Origin: Pyrocephalus nanus
Lineage: Eukaryota; Chordata; Aves; Passeriformes; Tyrannidae
Reading direction: 5' to 3'
Length of the DNA stretch: 64,000 nt
Assembly (NCBI GenBank): GCA_038380795.1
Contig: CM076261.1
Coordinates: forward strand, 36,419,866 to 36,483,865
This document shows positions 52,801-64,000 of this stretch, in pieces (the first letter of the stretch is position 1; the number at the start of each line of letters is the position of its first letter). The position numbers were made by a program, and so were the translations under genes. A model generated the notes under the pieces. The model was not told the origin of the DNA. It ran no database searches and saw nothing but the letters and a program-made list of their open reading frames with translations.

Positions 52801-53904
52801 TGATGTAGGGATATATCTTACAACTTTTAGAAAATGCTACAGCTGTTGTGACTTGAAGTAGTTTCAAAGAATTTGTCTGATGAGATTCTACATTATACAG
52901 CTTGAAAGCATATTTAACAGTTCTAATTCATGCCTTTTTCTTACTTACTAAAAGTCTTCAAACTCAGCATGCAATGAACCCTGCTGATCTGAAACACTGA
53001 AAAGGGAAATTATTCTTGGTGTTTGCAGTAACTGTTTAAATAAAGATCTTAATCACAAGGGATAATCTGTCTTTTTTTCTATTTCCTAATTAATATTGCC
53101 TTGGCCCTTTCAGTACTTTACTTTTCAAATTAGGCCTGAAAAAAAGTTTTGTGTATATGTAAGTAGTTTCTACATGAAAAGAAGTAAAAAAATTCTTCTT
53201 GAAAACTATGTATTTAATTTGCAGGGTTTTTATCTGTAATATTTCCTTTGGCATAGCTGTCATGGGGTCTTAGAGAAAAAGGAAGGTAGAAGATAAGAAA
53301 AAAAGAGTTTTACTACCAGCTTACACTAATGTAAAAGATCCCATTTTTATTCAAAGGGTTGTTTCCCAGCTCAAAGGGCCACCTCACTCAGTTTTTGGGC
53401 CTTACCATTCCTGGCATGTCTTCAAAATGCATCAGATACAATACAAAATCCATGCTGGGAATAATGCCCTAACATGTACAGCTCTACTTCCGTATATTAC
53501 ATTTTTAACAGTACTGTATTAAGATCCTTCTATGAGAATTAGCTATGAATTAGAATTATCTTGATTAAATAATCTTTATTTAAAAAGTTAACTCTGAATA
53601 TAATCATACATTAAATACATTCAAAGAAAGTAATCTTTAAACTCAAAGCAATAATTTTTTCAGACCTACAAAATTTATTCAGCTAAAGATATGAAAACCT
53701 TTTCAAATTGAACCTGTCTTTTCTTCAGTCATACAGCAGCCATCAACCAGATGGGTTTGGATAATGTAAGTTGGAGCAATTTTATTGACTGTATGGAGTA
53801 CACCAACAGAAAACATGCTTAAAAACTACTGTTGTGCTAGTATAAAACTGTGGAATGGATCATCCTGACGAAGATTTTTCTTTGACCAGCTTATTGTGGA
53901 TGAT
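49827..53904. other. AT-rich non-coding DNA, one LTR or exon candidate, no gene seen
   Basis: No supported gene apart from the ambiguous block at 51900-52320, which is listed separately. Elsewhere open frames are at most 65 codons and unremarkable. Confidence 0.6.
51900..52320 (-). mobile_element. Possible LTR remnant (alternatively an exon-like segment)
   Basis: On the minus strand AAATAAAGGGG (about 52170) could serve as a TATA-like element, and AATAATAAAGGGC (about 52085) as a poly(A) signal some 85 bases on. This is the spacing of an LTR promoter and R region. The plus strand, however, carries a 66-codon frame from 52119 (true ATG) with a balanced, acidic, Ser-rich composition and AAAG/GTGAGA near 52305 that could act as a splice donor. 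I cannot decide between the two. No family, target-site duplication or homologous protein is recognised. Confidence 0.25.
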
Positions 53905-54085
53905 GAGAGTGATCAAGAATTGGAACAAGCTGCCCAGGGAAGTGATGGAATAACCCTGGAAGTGTTCAAAAAAATGTGTAAATGTGGTGACTAGGGACAT
54001 GCTTTTGAAGTGGATCAGGAAATTTTAGATTAAGGATTGAACTCAATCTTAGAAGTCTTTTCCATGCCTAATGATTCTATGATGA
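53905..54085 (+). mobile_element. CR1 LINE, short 3' end, plus strand
   Basis: This copy starts at ATGAGAGTGATCAAGAATTG and shows the CR1 blocks TGGAACAAGCTGCCCAGGGA, GTGATGGAATAACCCTGGAA and TTAGAAGTCTTTTCC, ending with GATTCTATGATGA. It comprises roughly the last 180 bp of the element, 5'-truncated within the last part of ORF2. Its 3' terminus abuts, within a few bases, the next CR1 in the same orientation. Confidence 0.9.
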
Positions 54086-54089
54086 TAAA

Positions 54090-54975
54090 GATGTGGATGT
54101 TGCTTACCTGCTCATCATTTTCCACAGTATTCTCCTGGAGAAGGTGGATGTTCATGGCTTGGACAGGTACACTCTTTGCTGGGTTAAAAACTATTGTGAT
54201 GCCTGAGCCCTGATAGTGGTGGTGAATGGAGTGCAATCCATTTGACAGTCAGTCATAAGTGGTGTTCTTGAGAGCTCACTGCTGAGGTACAGTTCAGTTT
54301 AACATCTTTGTCAATTATCTGGATGAGTCAACACCAAGTTGAACAAGAATATTGACCTGCTAGAGAGTAGGAAGGCTCTGCAGATGTATCTGGATAGGCT
54401 GCACTGATGGGCCAAGGCCAACTCTTGGAGGTTCGACAAGGCCGAGTGCCGGGTCCTGCACTTGGGTCATAACAATCGCACCTCAAATGCTGTTTTCAGC
54501 TTTAGGCTCCTCACTACAAAAAGGACATTGAGGTGCTGGAGCATGTCCAGAGAAGGGTATCTAAACTGATGAAGGGTCTGGAGCACAAGGACCAGACGAG
54601 GTTGTTTATCCTGGGGAAGAGGAGGCTCAGTGGCGATCTTAATGCTCTCTAGAACAACCTGAAAGGAGGTTGTAGTGAGGTGGGGATTGGCATCTTCTCC
54701 CGTGTGACAAGTGATAGGGCAAAAGGAAATGGCCTGAAGTTGCACAAGGGAAAGTTTAGATAAGATGTTAGGAAAAAAATCTGTACAGAAAAGGGTTATT
54801 AAGTACTGGAATAGGCTGCCTGGTGATGTGGTTGAGTCACCATTCCTTGAGGTATTTAAAAGATGTGTAGATGTGACACTTAGGGATTTGTTTTAGTGGT
54901 GGATTTGCCAGCATTAAGTTTATGGTTAGAATATGTTTTAAGGATCTTTTCCAACCTAAATGATTCTATTATATT
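54090..54975 (+). mobile_element. CR1 LINE, ORF2 reverse-transcriptase remnant to 3' end, plus strand
   Basis: The copy begins in the RT domain (CACAGTATTCTCCTGGAGAA, ATGGCTTGGACAGGTACACT, GGTGGTGAATGGAGT, AATTATCTGGATGAG) and continues to a full 3' end (TTCCAACCTAAATGATTCTA). Two internal deletions stand out against the family layout. At about 54328 the segment that should encode the catalytic FADD box is gone, with GATGAG joining straight to TCAACACCAAG. At about 54475-54488 the text jumps from the TGCACTTGGGTCATAACAAT block to GCTGTTTTCAGC...CTCCTCACTAC, skipping about 0.25-0.3 kb. Without the catalytic box and with several frame breaks it is dead. The 92-codon minus-strand frame here is an antisense shadow. 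Confidence 0.93.
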
Positions 54976-57654
54976 CAAATATTTGTATTATTCTCACACA
55001 CAATTCAACACAAACTTGACTTGCTAACCAGTAAAATGCAGTCTAATTTGCAGACTCTGTTACTATTTTTTATACATTTAAGATGATTTCTATTAGTGGA
55101 AAAAGTACATATATATCTGATGGAACTTACTGTATGAAAATACTAACATGATTAGGCGATACAAAGATAAAACTTATTTAATACTAGGTATACATTTTAT
55201 GGGAATAAAAGTCCTTTTTGGAAGAATAAAGAGTACATTTTTATTGGCATTGGTCATTCACACTCTCATTGTAATAGTACGAGAAAACATCTTGCATTTT
55301 GTAATAGTAGGTTAGGATGCATTACTGTGCATACAGATACATATTCTGCCCTGGGATTTAGGACCCATAGTTTTTCAAATAACACATTTAAATTAGAAAA
55401 GATAGCAGATAATGAAATATGTCTCAGGTATGCTGGCCCCCAAGAGAGTTTGAAGCATAAAATCTGGGTCTGAAAGCTTGGCTATATTGAAGAGAAAATA
55501 AAGTACTCAGTTGACTTGCCTACTTAGTGGTCTTCAACAACAAAATATCAGTAAACATGAATCTTGCAGAAGTTAAAAATTGAAGTTATCTAGTGTTGAA
55601 ACGAAGATGATTTTATCTTTTCCGGGATTTGTGGGTTTTTTACATTTTTGTGAATGTTTCATATGGAGAATGCTTCCAACTGGGAAAAATACATTGTGAC
55701 CTTTAGTTTTTAAGTAAATATTTTGGGTAAAAGTGTTTTCTGTTCTACAGCTAAACTTAATCTAGAATATTGAGAACAAGAACAGAACATTATGTTGGAG
55801 TTTTTGTTTGATTTCATTCAATGAAGTCTTGGAGTTACATCATTTAAGATGGGAAAATATAATAGTGAGAATAAAAAGAATATAGCTTATTGTAGTCCCT
55901 TGAGTGTACATCTTTTACTGTATAAAGTGCTCAAACCCTCTTGTAAACTGTTGTTTTCATGTTTCTCCAAGTTACAAGAAAAACTTTATGTTTCCAAATG
56001 AAGTTCATTATCAGCCCACTTATAATAAGAGCAATTGAAAATCAATAAATCTGAGATTTCCATACAGGAATCCTTGGGAATTATCAGTGGTCTAGCAATC
56101 CTGCATTCCATAGTGCTCTTTAGTATTCTTTGCAGGGGCTCACTGCCTTCTCATTGATATAAAACAGCAGAAAAAGCAACTGGTCTGAAAATTTTTTAGA
56201 GGCCACAAGGTTATTTGCAGAAATGTTTCTGTTACATTTCAAATATTTTTTCCTTTTTCTGCTTTCTCCAGATTTTCTCTCATTATAACAGGATAATTTG
56301 TGATATGCATCTGGTACCCTTTCCTTTTCTTGAGAAGTTATTATAATAGTTCAATTTCTAACATTCAATTTATGTTCTATTGTGTCCTACTGAAATTATT
56401 TCCTATTGCACACATTCTGCAGCTCAGATACTTTTATTATTGTGCTCTTTTCAATTCACTAAGGACAACTTTACATTCTGACGGAAACATAGTTCCTCAA
56501 AACATAGATGACCTAAATCTTAAGGAGAAATGTAGTATCATTTCCCAAGAAGATTTCTGTTTCATTGTGTGATCCTGGAAGATCATTCTTAAGTATAACA
56601 GATATGAAATTGTTATGATATGAATTTCCCATGAAAGTGACCTCTCACCCAGGAGAGATTAAATATTTGCTTTATATGTATCATCCCTTCTGAGTGAGAA
56701 TTATACCACGGCGTGCTGGGAAAATATACTGGGACATAGCATTTTATGTCATACTAGGGAGGAATAAAACCATTAAAATATTCCTTAAAAAAGGTGAAAT
56801 TATTTCTACTTGTGTTAGTATTTATAAAGTGACATATTGTCTAAAAATAACACAAGGAACACTTGGAAATCATTTGACTTACGAAACGTCAAGATTTTCA
56901 AGACTTTGCAATACCAGTACAGACAAAAAAATTAATAATAATCTTGCTTCTTTGTCTATTTGTTTTATTAGAGTTCAGTTCAGTGATTATGGGATCTCAT
57001 TTCTGCTGTGCATTTCTGGGTTTTGTCAACAAAACAGAGTCCTTTCTTGAACTGGTCTGTATTCAAGGATGACCCTAAACTGACTGCTTAATGCTACTTG
57101 TATTGCCTTTGAAAATTGAGTTAAATTTTCTTTTGTTAGAGTTTCCTGTGATCATAGTGACTCATTTCAAACTACCTTCTTTGGAGTATCATTCCAAAAG
57201 GAAATTCTTGCTATCGCTATGGCACAGGTTGGGATACAAGAGGAAATTTAGTTTACAAATACTGCACAATTGAAGGCATATTGGTTCATGCTGTTTTGTA
57301 TTGTGGTGATTATATAAGTTCAGAACACTGATTCCCACTGAACTCAGCTGAAACAAGGAATGCTTGAAGTCTAATGCATAAAAGCACTGAAGTCTCACAC
57401 CAAGTGGGGGAAATAACACACAAAACAGACTGTTCTTGCTGTCCTTTGAATTGTGTCACTGAGATCAGTCTCAGAGCTGGGTAGCCTCAGTCACCTGCTT
57501 TTTGTCTGTGGGAACAGAGGTCGATTATGAGTTAATTGACCTATCTTGCAGGTAGTCTGATTGATTTACTGTAATACCTTCTTATTTCAAGAATGAGCTG
57601 GTTGTTGTGTACTAAAGTAAAAGTTGTATTCAGCGGTCCCTTTCCTTTCACCAA
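54976..57654. other. AT-rich non-coding DNA, no gene seen
   Basis: No supported gene. Plus-strand frames of 90 codons (56300-56572) and 118 codons (56694-57050) lie here, but they are hydrophobic or Lys/Ile-rich, lack any motif that I know, and are typical of chance frames in AT-rich DNA. Confidence 0.6.
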
Positions 57655-58640
57655 AACTTGAGGAACTGACTGCTAGTGAGATACCCCAATCTGCTTCATG
57701 AGGTGTTGGCTACAGTGTACCACACCTGAAATATTTCTATACCATTGCACAAAGCATGTGAAACAGCTCGAACCTTTGGCCCAGTCCCGGAGATATGACA
57801 TTGGCATAAGTGAAACTGGGTAGGATGAGTCATGTGACAACTGTACCATGTTGGATGGGTACAGGAGAGATAGGCAGGGCAGGAAAGGTGCACAGAGGGG
57901 ATGGGTGGCATTGCCTGTAATGAAGGTGTTGGAACTAACAACCATATGAAGTTCAACAAGGGAAAGTGACAGGTTTTGCACCTGGAATGGGGCAATCCTG
58001 GGTGTAGGGACAGACTGGGGAATGAGGTGCTGGAAAGTAGTACCATGGAAAGGGACCTAAAGGGTCCTGGTCGATGGCAAGTTGAAGATGAGTCAACAGT
58101 GCCCTGGCAGCCAGGAGGGCCAACAGTGTCCTGGAGGACATGAGGCAAAGCATCGTCAGCTGTTTGAGGAAAGCGATTGTCCCGCTCTGTTCTGCACTGA
58201 TGCCACTTCACCTCAAGTCCTTTGTGCAGAAGGATATTAAACTGTTAGGAAGAGTCTAAAGGAAGTCTAAAATGATGGTGAAGGGCCTTGAGGGAAACCC
58301 ATATGAGGAGTTGCTGAGATCACTTTGCTTGTTCAGCCTAGGGAAAAAGAGACAAGGTGAGGGGACACCTTGTAGAAGTCTATAGCTTCCTCACAGAGGA
58401 AGAGGAAGGGCAGGAGCCAAACTCTTCTCTTTGGTGATCAGTGATAGGACTCAAGGGAAAGGAATGCTGTGTACAGGGAAGTTTAGGTTAGATATTAGAA
58501 AAAGGCTCTTCACTCAGAAGGTGATTAGGCACTGGAATAGGCTCCCCAGGGAAGCAGTCACAGCACCAAGCCTGAAAGAGTTCAATAAGTGTTTCCACAA
58601 TACTCTCAGTTACGTGTTGTGATTCTTGGGGCTGTCCTGT
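57655..58640 (+). mobile_element. Rearranged CR1 LINE with endonuclease remnant, plus strand
   Basis: Two distant parts of CR1 are joined. From about 57720 to 57925 the translation gives the N-terminal APE-type endonuclease of ORF2: LKYFYTIAQSM in one frame, then RRYDIGISETG, stop (TAG at 57821-57823), DESCDN...MLDGYR and RQGRKG in another. At about 57935 the sequence jumps to the block after the RT core (ATGAAGTTCAACAAGGG, TTTTGCACCTGG) and runs on through GAAAGGGACCTAAAGGGTCC and TTCAGCCTAGGGAAAAAGAG. It ends with a conserved tail encoding FTQKVIRHWNRLPREA (about 58508-58555) and GGGCTGTCCTGTGATGGGCC. Most of the RT domain is missing and the 3' terminus has decayed. The 171-codon minus-strand frame is a shadow starting at GTG. 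Confidence 0.88.
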
Positions 58641-61600
58641 GATGGGCCAGGAGCTGGACTTGACTCAATTGACCAAAGATTTACACAAATTTTTTATCAG
58701 ATATTAATTTAAATTATATAGGAGAAGAAAACTCACTTGAACCAGTGCAGTGAAAAGTTTTTAAAAAGTAAGAGGACTAAGTCACTGTTACAGCTGTACC
58801 AGATCAATATTCTTCAATTAGAGAGACATAAAAATGAAAACTCTGTATACTCAAATGCAAATGGAGAAAAGTGGAAGAAGGGAACATAAAAAAATATAAA
58901 TTAAAAATTTTAAATCAATACCACAGAGATGGTCCATGCATATTTTTCTTTAAAGGAAAAATTCAATTATGGTGCTGCGTCTGAATGTTCTTTTGCTTTC
59001 TTGAACCTCTTCTTGTTCAGAAATTGGATGTCACCTCTGACCAACAGTGGAGATCTAAAAAAGTCTTTTTTGTAGGAATGACAGCTTGGAAATCCTACAT
59101 AGATAGGATGTGTACTCCAGTACATGCTTTTTGCTATAACTCTTACTTTTTATTATATTTTGCATAACCACTGTAATTGCATCACAGCTGTGTGTATAAA
59201 TAAGAGTTTCAAGGAGTTTAAATGTTTTTCAGATGAAATCCAGAGAGATATTTGAATATCTGGCAATGCCTCTTTTCAGGCATAAATACTACTTTCTGAG
59301 CTGGAAAATAATGAAGTCATATTCTGCTGTTACATTGAAAACTACTAACAAAGCTTACTCTTACTGGTCAGAGCACTTTTCTTCTAATCTTTCCATTGTC
59401 TGGGAAAGCATTTGAAATGTATGTATTGCCTTTAGACCATTTTACTCCTTAATCATTTTATCCCATTTTGATTCTTCTCCCTTCCCACTTTTTCAGTGAT
59501 GTAACAGAAGAAAACTAAAGTAATTATAATTAGACTGATGTTAAGACTGAAAAACAATTCTTTCAAACACATGATAGAGCTTGATCTAGATCCCCTTAAG
59601 TTGAAATCCTAGACTGAGGATTAAGTTCTTCGGAATAAGTAGTCACAGTAAGAATCTCCATGAAAATCATTTAACATGACAGAAAATACTATTTAAATTA
59701 TACCATATCTTTGTACTTCCAGTATTGTGAACAATAGTTTGTCCCCTAATAGTCTGTCCTTCGAGGATGTGAGTATTGCTGATTGTCTAAATAATTTTAA
59801 ATACCTTTTTAAAGGCGACAAATGTTTCTTTCATTACAATTCTTCATTCATTAACAATTTCTTCTATTCTGAAAAAGCAAATAAGATCAGATGTAAGCTG
59901 TTTTCTGTCAGAGTCCTTTCCATTCAATCCACAGGTCACAATCACATTCAGACTTACTTTTTCTAAGGTTCTCTAAGGAAAAGGTTCTCTCTTTTCAGAT
60001 GTAATAAATTTCCTGATCGGAATTTGTTTGCCCACATGGCAAATGGCAAGTGATCCCTCTTTCCTTATCTCAGTCCCTGAGTCTTTCACTATCTATACCT
60101 TAATTCTCCTTTCCTATGTTGGTCCTAATTGAAGCCAGCCCTAAAAGTCTTGGACATTATTAACTCCAATTCTCTGATTAACAGACACATGCTTATTTGG
60201 GGACTGGAAATGGATGAACTTAGAATCACACACTAGAGGTGTGTGAAGCTGTTATTCTGATGTGTGGGGAGAAACTCTTACAATTTACTTGAAGTTACTT
60301 TAAAGCTAAGAAGAGGCAGGGTAACCTGCACGTATAGTGTAGCGAGTTAAAGCACTTTGGAAAACATCTGGAGCAGCTTCACATGTAATATTAAATATAT
60401 TATTAACCATGGAGTCTGCTGAGACTGCAGGCTAAGAAATTAGAGGCTTTCAAATTGTACATGGGAAGATTCTCCAGCTAGACAGGTTCTCTACGTTCTT
60501 GGGGTCTTGATACACCATCAGTTCTAACACAGAACAAGATGTGAGTAGCAGAAGGCAGCCGCAGTGTCCAGTGGGGGAACAAAGTGCTTTGTGCTGGGTG
60601 AAACCACTTCCAGCTGACTGATGATGATGAAATATCAGGGGTGAGAGAGAAACCCCACTGGGCACCAATACTGTACCCAGCCCCTCAAAGGATATACATA
60701 TGTCCTGGCACTGCACCCTGGGACAGGAGGAAAAGAAGAGGGTTGTCATGTGGTATCTGCCTTCCTCTTCTCATTTTAGCAGAGTAAGTTTAACAGCCTG
60801 CGTGTGCACCCTGGGTTGAAAACAGAGGAAACTGGGAATGAGGGTGGTGGAGACTGGGTGCTCACATAATGATGTGCTGAGGAGTCTTGGGGCATCTGCT
60901 TCTGTGCCCAGCTTGTGGCCACAGGTTTGTGTAGATTGGCTGCAAATTAATCCAGGCAAAATTTGAGAGTGTCCTGTACTCTGTTATGAAGAAATAGGGA
61001 CCACTTGTAGAAAACTTTCATGCTATGGAAACCTGTGATATCCAGAAAAGAGCTCTCTGGACTATTTTTCTTCTTTGTTTTTGTGCACTGCATGAATTCT
61101 AGGGTATCTGTGTTATCAATGTTCAAATAGAAAACGATGAAAGACAGTTTAAGAACTCCTTTGCTAGGCCTCTTTGCTCCTGAACTTCACTTGTTTTTAA
61201 GTATCCCCAGCCACATGGTAAAAGCAAAGTGAGGTGGACAAATGTTTGTCTAGAATTAAGTTCATTGTTTTTAGTTGAGATTAATTTTTTTTTTTATTTT
61301 AAGACTTACCTTGAAACAAGGAGACTGGATAGTGGAAGAGCATAAATTGTCATAGACTATCATATCCCTAACCAGTTCTTGGTATGTAGTAAAGCACCTT
61401 TTTTTCTGGTCTATCCCATACTTTCTTGGGGGTAAAAGAAAAAAAAAAATCCCCAGTGCACTCCTGAAACCTTCTGGATTAGATGTTTATTTCTCAATAG
61501 ATCTCAAACTGGTTAAAGTCCTCTATAAGAATGAAGACTTGTGACTAGAGCGTCTCTCAGATGTCTGAATAATTCTTAGCTATTTTGAACTACGCTTATT

Positions 61601-63127
61601 TTACTTTATTCTAATTTTTGGGTAGCTGCCACAGTCATTCCTTAACATCCTCTTTGACTTTTCACATGTCCTGTTTCAGACTATCACTTGACAGCAAAGT
61701 TCCATGTATTCTTTTAGTTCCTTTAGGTAGAATGCAATCATGTTTCTTCCCTTTTTCCTGAAAATCTTATAACCATCTGTCTCACAGCTCCATTCATAAA
61801 AACTATTACATCTTGCTTTTCTGATTTGTTGCCCCATTTTTGTCTGGTATCACATCTGTTCCTTTCCAGCAGTCTGCTCTTTAAGGATCATTATGGGTTG
61901 GTAGAAGCTAAACCCCTTTGCTACCTGCAGAGTCACGCATTCACAGACCAGATATACCTGTTCCTTGTGTAGCCTTTCTCCTTGATTTGATTGAGAGTTT
62001 TGCAAAAGTCTCTAAGCCCTCAGAGACATACAATCACCCTTGATATCGGTACCCCTGAGCAGTGTTTTTCATGCTTATGTGGTTGAAACAGTAGGCAACA
62101 GGGAGCAACAATTTGAGAACTAGATGAGTTCCAGCAATCTCTGCAAAGCTGAGGATCCACACCCTGGGAAAGTGTTAAGCCTCCTTCAAAACAGCAATTT
62201 TTGTTGGAAGACAGATTCGTGTGCAAGGCTACACCACCTTCTGTATGCTAACAAATATTTAAGGCCACCTTTTTTTTTTTTTTAAATATGTAAACATTCT
62301 AAAGAAGAGAAACCAATTATTTCACTGATTTTAGTGAAAATAAACCAATTTAAAAAACCTAGTGTTTTCTTGTAGCCTTCCCTCATGTAGAATCTTTATT
62401 CTTTCCCACTTTTTCCTTAAGAAAATGAATGCCCCCTTTCACATGATTAGAGACTTCTCTAATTATACGATATTAACTTTTAGGGAGAAATGAATTGCTT
62501 CTTAATGTCCACTGTTTATATGCCAGTTTTGCAGTCAAGATTACATCTTTGATATTTCAGAGATTGTTTCTTCAAGACTCCTAAAATGCAATGTCTCTTT
62601 TTTTCTGGGAATCTTTTACCTTATTGCAGCTTGTATAACAATATGAAATGTGTAGCTTACTTCCTGACACCAGTAAATGTGCAGGTTGCCCTAGAAGTTT
62701 GGATTAAAAGGTAACCGAATTTCAGGCCTAATGAATATGAAGGGACAGTTTTTGTGATTCATATTGGCCCAGATTTCTGTTTGATGTTGGTGGAAGCTTA
62801 GGTAGATAAAAGAACTGAAATTTTAGACCTGATGCTGCTTAGCCATCTGCATTTGAATATTTTTGTTTAAGTAAGAGACCTTCCAATCTGTTTAGGTAGC
62901 AGAATAACTGGACTGAATTTCCCTGCCTATGGAGCTTTGGATTCTCTGTATTTAGGAAAATGTCTGGTCCTTTAGCAGATGAAGTAAAAACTTGCTTTCC
63001 TATAACTAGGTATCAGCTTCAGAATTTTAGCTCTTGATCCTAAGAGGATGGCTTAAAAGGTGATGAAAGGAAAGCAAGTAGGAAGTCTTTAAAACTAAAC
63101 TTTTAACAGGAAGGACTAGAATATTCA
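58641..63127. other. Mostly AT-rich non-coding DNA, no gene seen
   Basis: No supported gene. Open frames do not exceed 99 codons. The GC-richer patch at 60440-60960 is listed separately; otherwise only short homopolymers (a T run near 62269-62283 and an A run near 61438-61449) stand out. Confidence 0.6.
60440..60960. other. Unidentified GC-richer island
   Basis: About 0.5 kb of less AT-rich DNA with minus-strand frames of 99 codons (60450-60749) and 62 codons (60771-60959). No domain, splice structure or repeat landmark is recognised. It may be an old insertion or a conserved non-coding block. Confidence 0.25.
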
Positions 63128-64000
63128 AACACTCCATCCAGTGAAGAGTGATGTCCCTCAGGGGTCAGTACTTGGGAACGATAGTGTTCAATATCTTTTT
63201 CAGTGACATGGACAGTGGGATCAAGTGCACCCTCAGTGAATTTGGCAAAAACACCAAGCTGTGTAGTGCAGTTGATATACTGGAGGGAAGGGCTGCCATC
63301 CAAAGGGATCTCGACAGGCTTGAGAGATGGACTGATGCAAACCTCAGAAGCTCAACAAAGAGAAGGGATCATGAAAATCCCAGACACACCCACAGGTTAG
63401 GTGGAGAAGTGTTGAGACCAGCTCTGCAGAGGAAGAATTGGAGGTGATGGACAATAAAAAACTCCACCTGAGCCAGCAGTGTGAGCTCACAGCCCAGAAA
63501 GCCAAACCGAATCCTGGGCTGCATCAAAAGGAGCGTGGCCAGTAGGTTGAAGGAGGTGATTCTCCCTCTCTCCTCTGCTCTTGTGAGACCCCAGCTGGAG
63601 TACTATTTACTTTTCAGTTTCCCCAACATAAGAAAGACATGGAACTGTTGGATCAAGTCCAGAGGAGGGCCACAAAGCTGGAAAGAGACTGGAGTACTTC
63701 TATGGGACAGGCTATGAAAGTTGTGGTTGTTCAGCTTGGAGAAGAGAAGGTTGCATCAAGAACTCATAACAAACTTCTCAGTGCCTGAAGGGAGTCTACA
63801 AGGAAGCCAGAGAGGGACCCTTCATCAGTAACTGTAATGATAGGCCAAGAAGTAATGGCTAAAAACTGAAAGAGGGGAAATTTAAGTTAGCTATTAGGAT
63901 GAAATTTTTAACTCTGAGAGTGGTGAGACACTGGCAACAGTGGTTGCCCAGGGAGCGTTATTGGTACCCCAACCCTGGCAGTGTTCAAAACCAGGTTAGA
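63128..64000 (+). mobile_element. CR1 LINE, RT domain remnant, truncated by the window edge, plus strand
   Basis: The copy enters inside the ORF2 reverse transcriptase at the PQGSVLG motif (63156-63176). It changes frame, then reads VFNIFFSDMDSGIKCTLS up to FGKNTKL (63241-63261), where active CR1 has FADD. Both catalytic Asp are therefore replaced. It continues through LEGRAAIQRDLDRLERW, a disrupted segment (about 63340-63400) and CELTAQKA. A further one-base shift precedes NRILGCIKRSVASR and LVRPQLEY. The downstream text (TTGTTCAGCTTGGAGAAGAG, GGTTGCCCAGGGAGCG, CAGTGTTCAAAACCAGGTTA) is the approach to the 3' UTR, and the element leaves the window before its 3' end. It is 5'-truncated and inactive. 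Confidence 0.93.

Noticed and set aside
56694..57050. 118-codon plus-strand frame
   Set aside because: No motif, no plausible splice or promoter context, and Lys/Ile-rich composition as expected from AT-rich DNA.
57696..58211. 171-codon minus-strand open frame
   Set aside because: It is antisense to a recognisable CR1 (endonuclease remnant and 3' region) and opens at GTG.
1..64000. CRISPR arrays, bacterial operons, tRNA or rRNA genes, mitochondrial inserts, telomeric arrays
   Set aside because: None seen on reading both strands; the repeat content marks the DNA as vertebrate (avian) nuclear sequence.

Overview
The window looks like avian nuclear DNA: AT-rich, poor in CpG, with no host protein-coding gene that I can support. 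The lineage call rests on the repeats. Six CR1 LINE fragments are present, the full 3' ends carrying the CR1 terminal ATTCTATGAT-type motif, and there is a 626-bp solo LTR of a kind that is widespread in birds. No long exon, tRNA, rRNA, CRISPR array or CpG island was seen. Almost all open frames are 60-100 codons, overlap on both strands, and often start at TTG or GTG; they look like chance frames. The window is therefore either a gene desert or the inside of a very long intron, and the sequence alone cannot tell which.

Layout. 1-22960 is nearly unique AT-rich DNA with small low-complexity patches. It holds two slightly GC-richer islands of unknown origin (7248-7650 and 11090-11560), a 12-bp triplicated motif (18943-18978) and a compact palindromic T-box/E-box cluster (21043-21080). 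22960-30140 holds a minus-strand CR1 3' end, a 345-bp solo LTR (24191-24535) and the 626-bp solo LTR (29508-30133) with a perfect GTACT target-site duplication. 30717-30945 is an extreme G/T-only block. 33293-33758 is a second minus-strand CR1. 39937-41250 is a probable minus-strand ERVL-type LTR containing nested hairpins, followed by an (AAT)n microsatellite. 43554-43590 is a 37-base poly(A) tract. 53905-54975 holds two plus-strand CR1 copies in tandem, 57655-58640 a rearranged CR1 with an endonuclease remnant, and 63128-64000 a CR1 with reverse-transcriptase remnants that runs off the right edge.

Nothing here works together as a pathway. The retroelements are dead: every recognisable CR1 ORF2 segment has frameshifts, stops, deletions or a lost catalytic motif, and the LTRs appear as solo copies or fragments without internal genes. 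The points most worth a second look are the T-box/E-box palindrome, the nested inverted repeats at 41228-41270, the 12-bp triplication with a near-palindromic core, and the CR1 copies whose internal deletions are unlike ordinary 5' truncation.
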